The position numbers and the translations under genes were made by a program. From contig NZDU01000062.1 of the NCBI GenBank assembly GCA_002688875.1, forward strand, positions 1-21,354: a stretch of DNA of 21,354 nt. Reading direction: 5' to 3'. Below are positions 21,343-21,354 of this stretch, piece by piece. Origin of the DNA: Candidatus Pacearchaeota archaeon (lineage in GTDB: Archaea; Nanobdellota; Nanobdellia; Pacearchaeales; GW2011-AR1). Position 1 is the stretch's first letter. Every line of letters begins with the position of its first letter. The notes below the pieces were generated by a model. It worked only from the letters and a program-made list of their open reading frames with translations, was not told the DNA's origin and searched no databases.

Positions 21343-21354
21343 ATGAAAAAAGAA
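21343..21354 (+). CDS. Possible start of the next gene (first four codons only)
   Basis: ATG AAA AAA GAA runs into the window edge (MKKE...). It is supported only by the upstream TATA box and leader; the product cannot be judged. Confidence 0.3.

Overview
The window looks like an AT-rich archaeal contig, most likely from a DPANN lineage of the Woesearchaeota/Pacearchaeota type. This is inferred from three things. Many starts are leaderless, with a TATA box about 25 nt upstream of the ATG. The secreted proteins have mosaic architectures (RWKR-type Ig-like domains, thrombospondin-like Cys modules, MopE/EF-hand-like Asp-rich repeats, putative S-layer-like proteins) that I associate with those genomes. 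Genes are short and densely packed. There is no rRNA, tRNA or CRISPR array in the window, so the taxonomy cannot be fixed.

Layout. 1-276 is the 3' end of a gene entering from the left. 347-4253 is a minus-strand block: a two-gene operon of membrane-anchored proteins (one with a thrombospondin-like module), an IS-type unit (zinc-ribbon DDE transposase preceded by a 54-aa zinc-finger-like ORF), a MazF/PemK toxin with a 56-aa overlapping antitoxin-like ORF, and an unknown protein. At about 4.3 kb orientation switches at a palindromic TATA element. To the right lie plus-strand genes for exported proteins: a 354-aa secreted protein with unusual codon use (major surface-protein candidate), a 394-aa Ig-domain protein, a 1027-aa lamin-tail/beta-helix/Ig protein, a 166-aa secreted protein, a 1689-aa cysteine-rich repeat protein, and a two-gene operon of surface proteins with C-terminal membrane anchors. 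Small non-secreted genes are scattered among them: a DUF2283-like protein, a convergent DUF4258-like protein, a 260-aa unknown and an XRE-type regulator.

How it may work together. About 5-21 kb reads as a cell-envelope/adhesion locus. The most striking signal is a bipartite upstream element, TTTTATC-N7-AGTAGTAA-N6-TTTATATA, present with identical spacing in front of three exported-protein genes (1027 aa, 166 aa and 1689 aa), which suggests one regulator controls them. Two other exported proteins share a three-domain C-terminal Ig module, and the 1689-aa and 701-aa proteins share a similar N-terminal domain. All functional statements are from reading the sequence; no database search was run.
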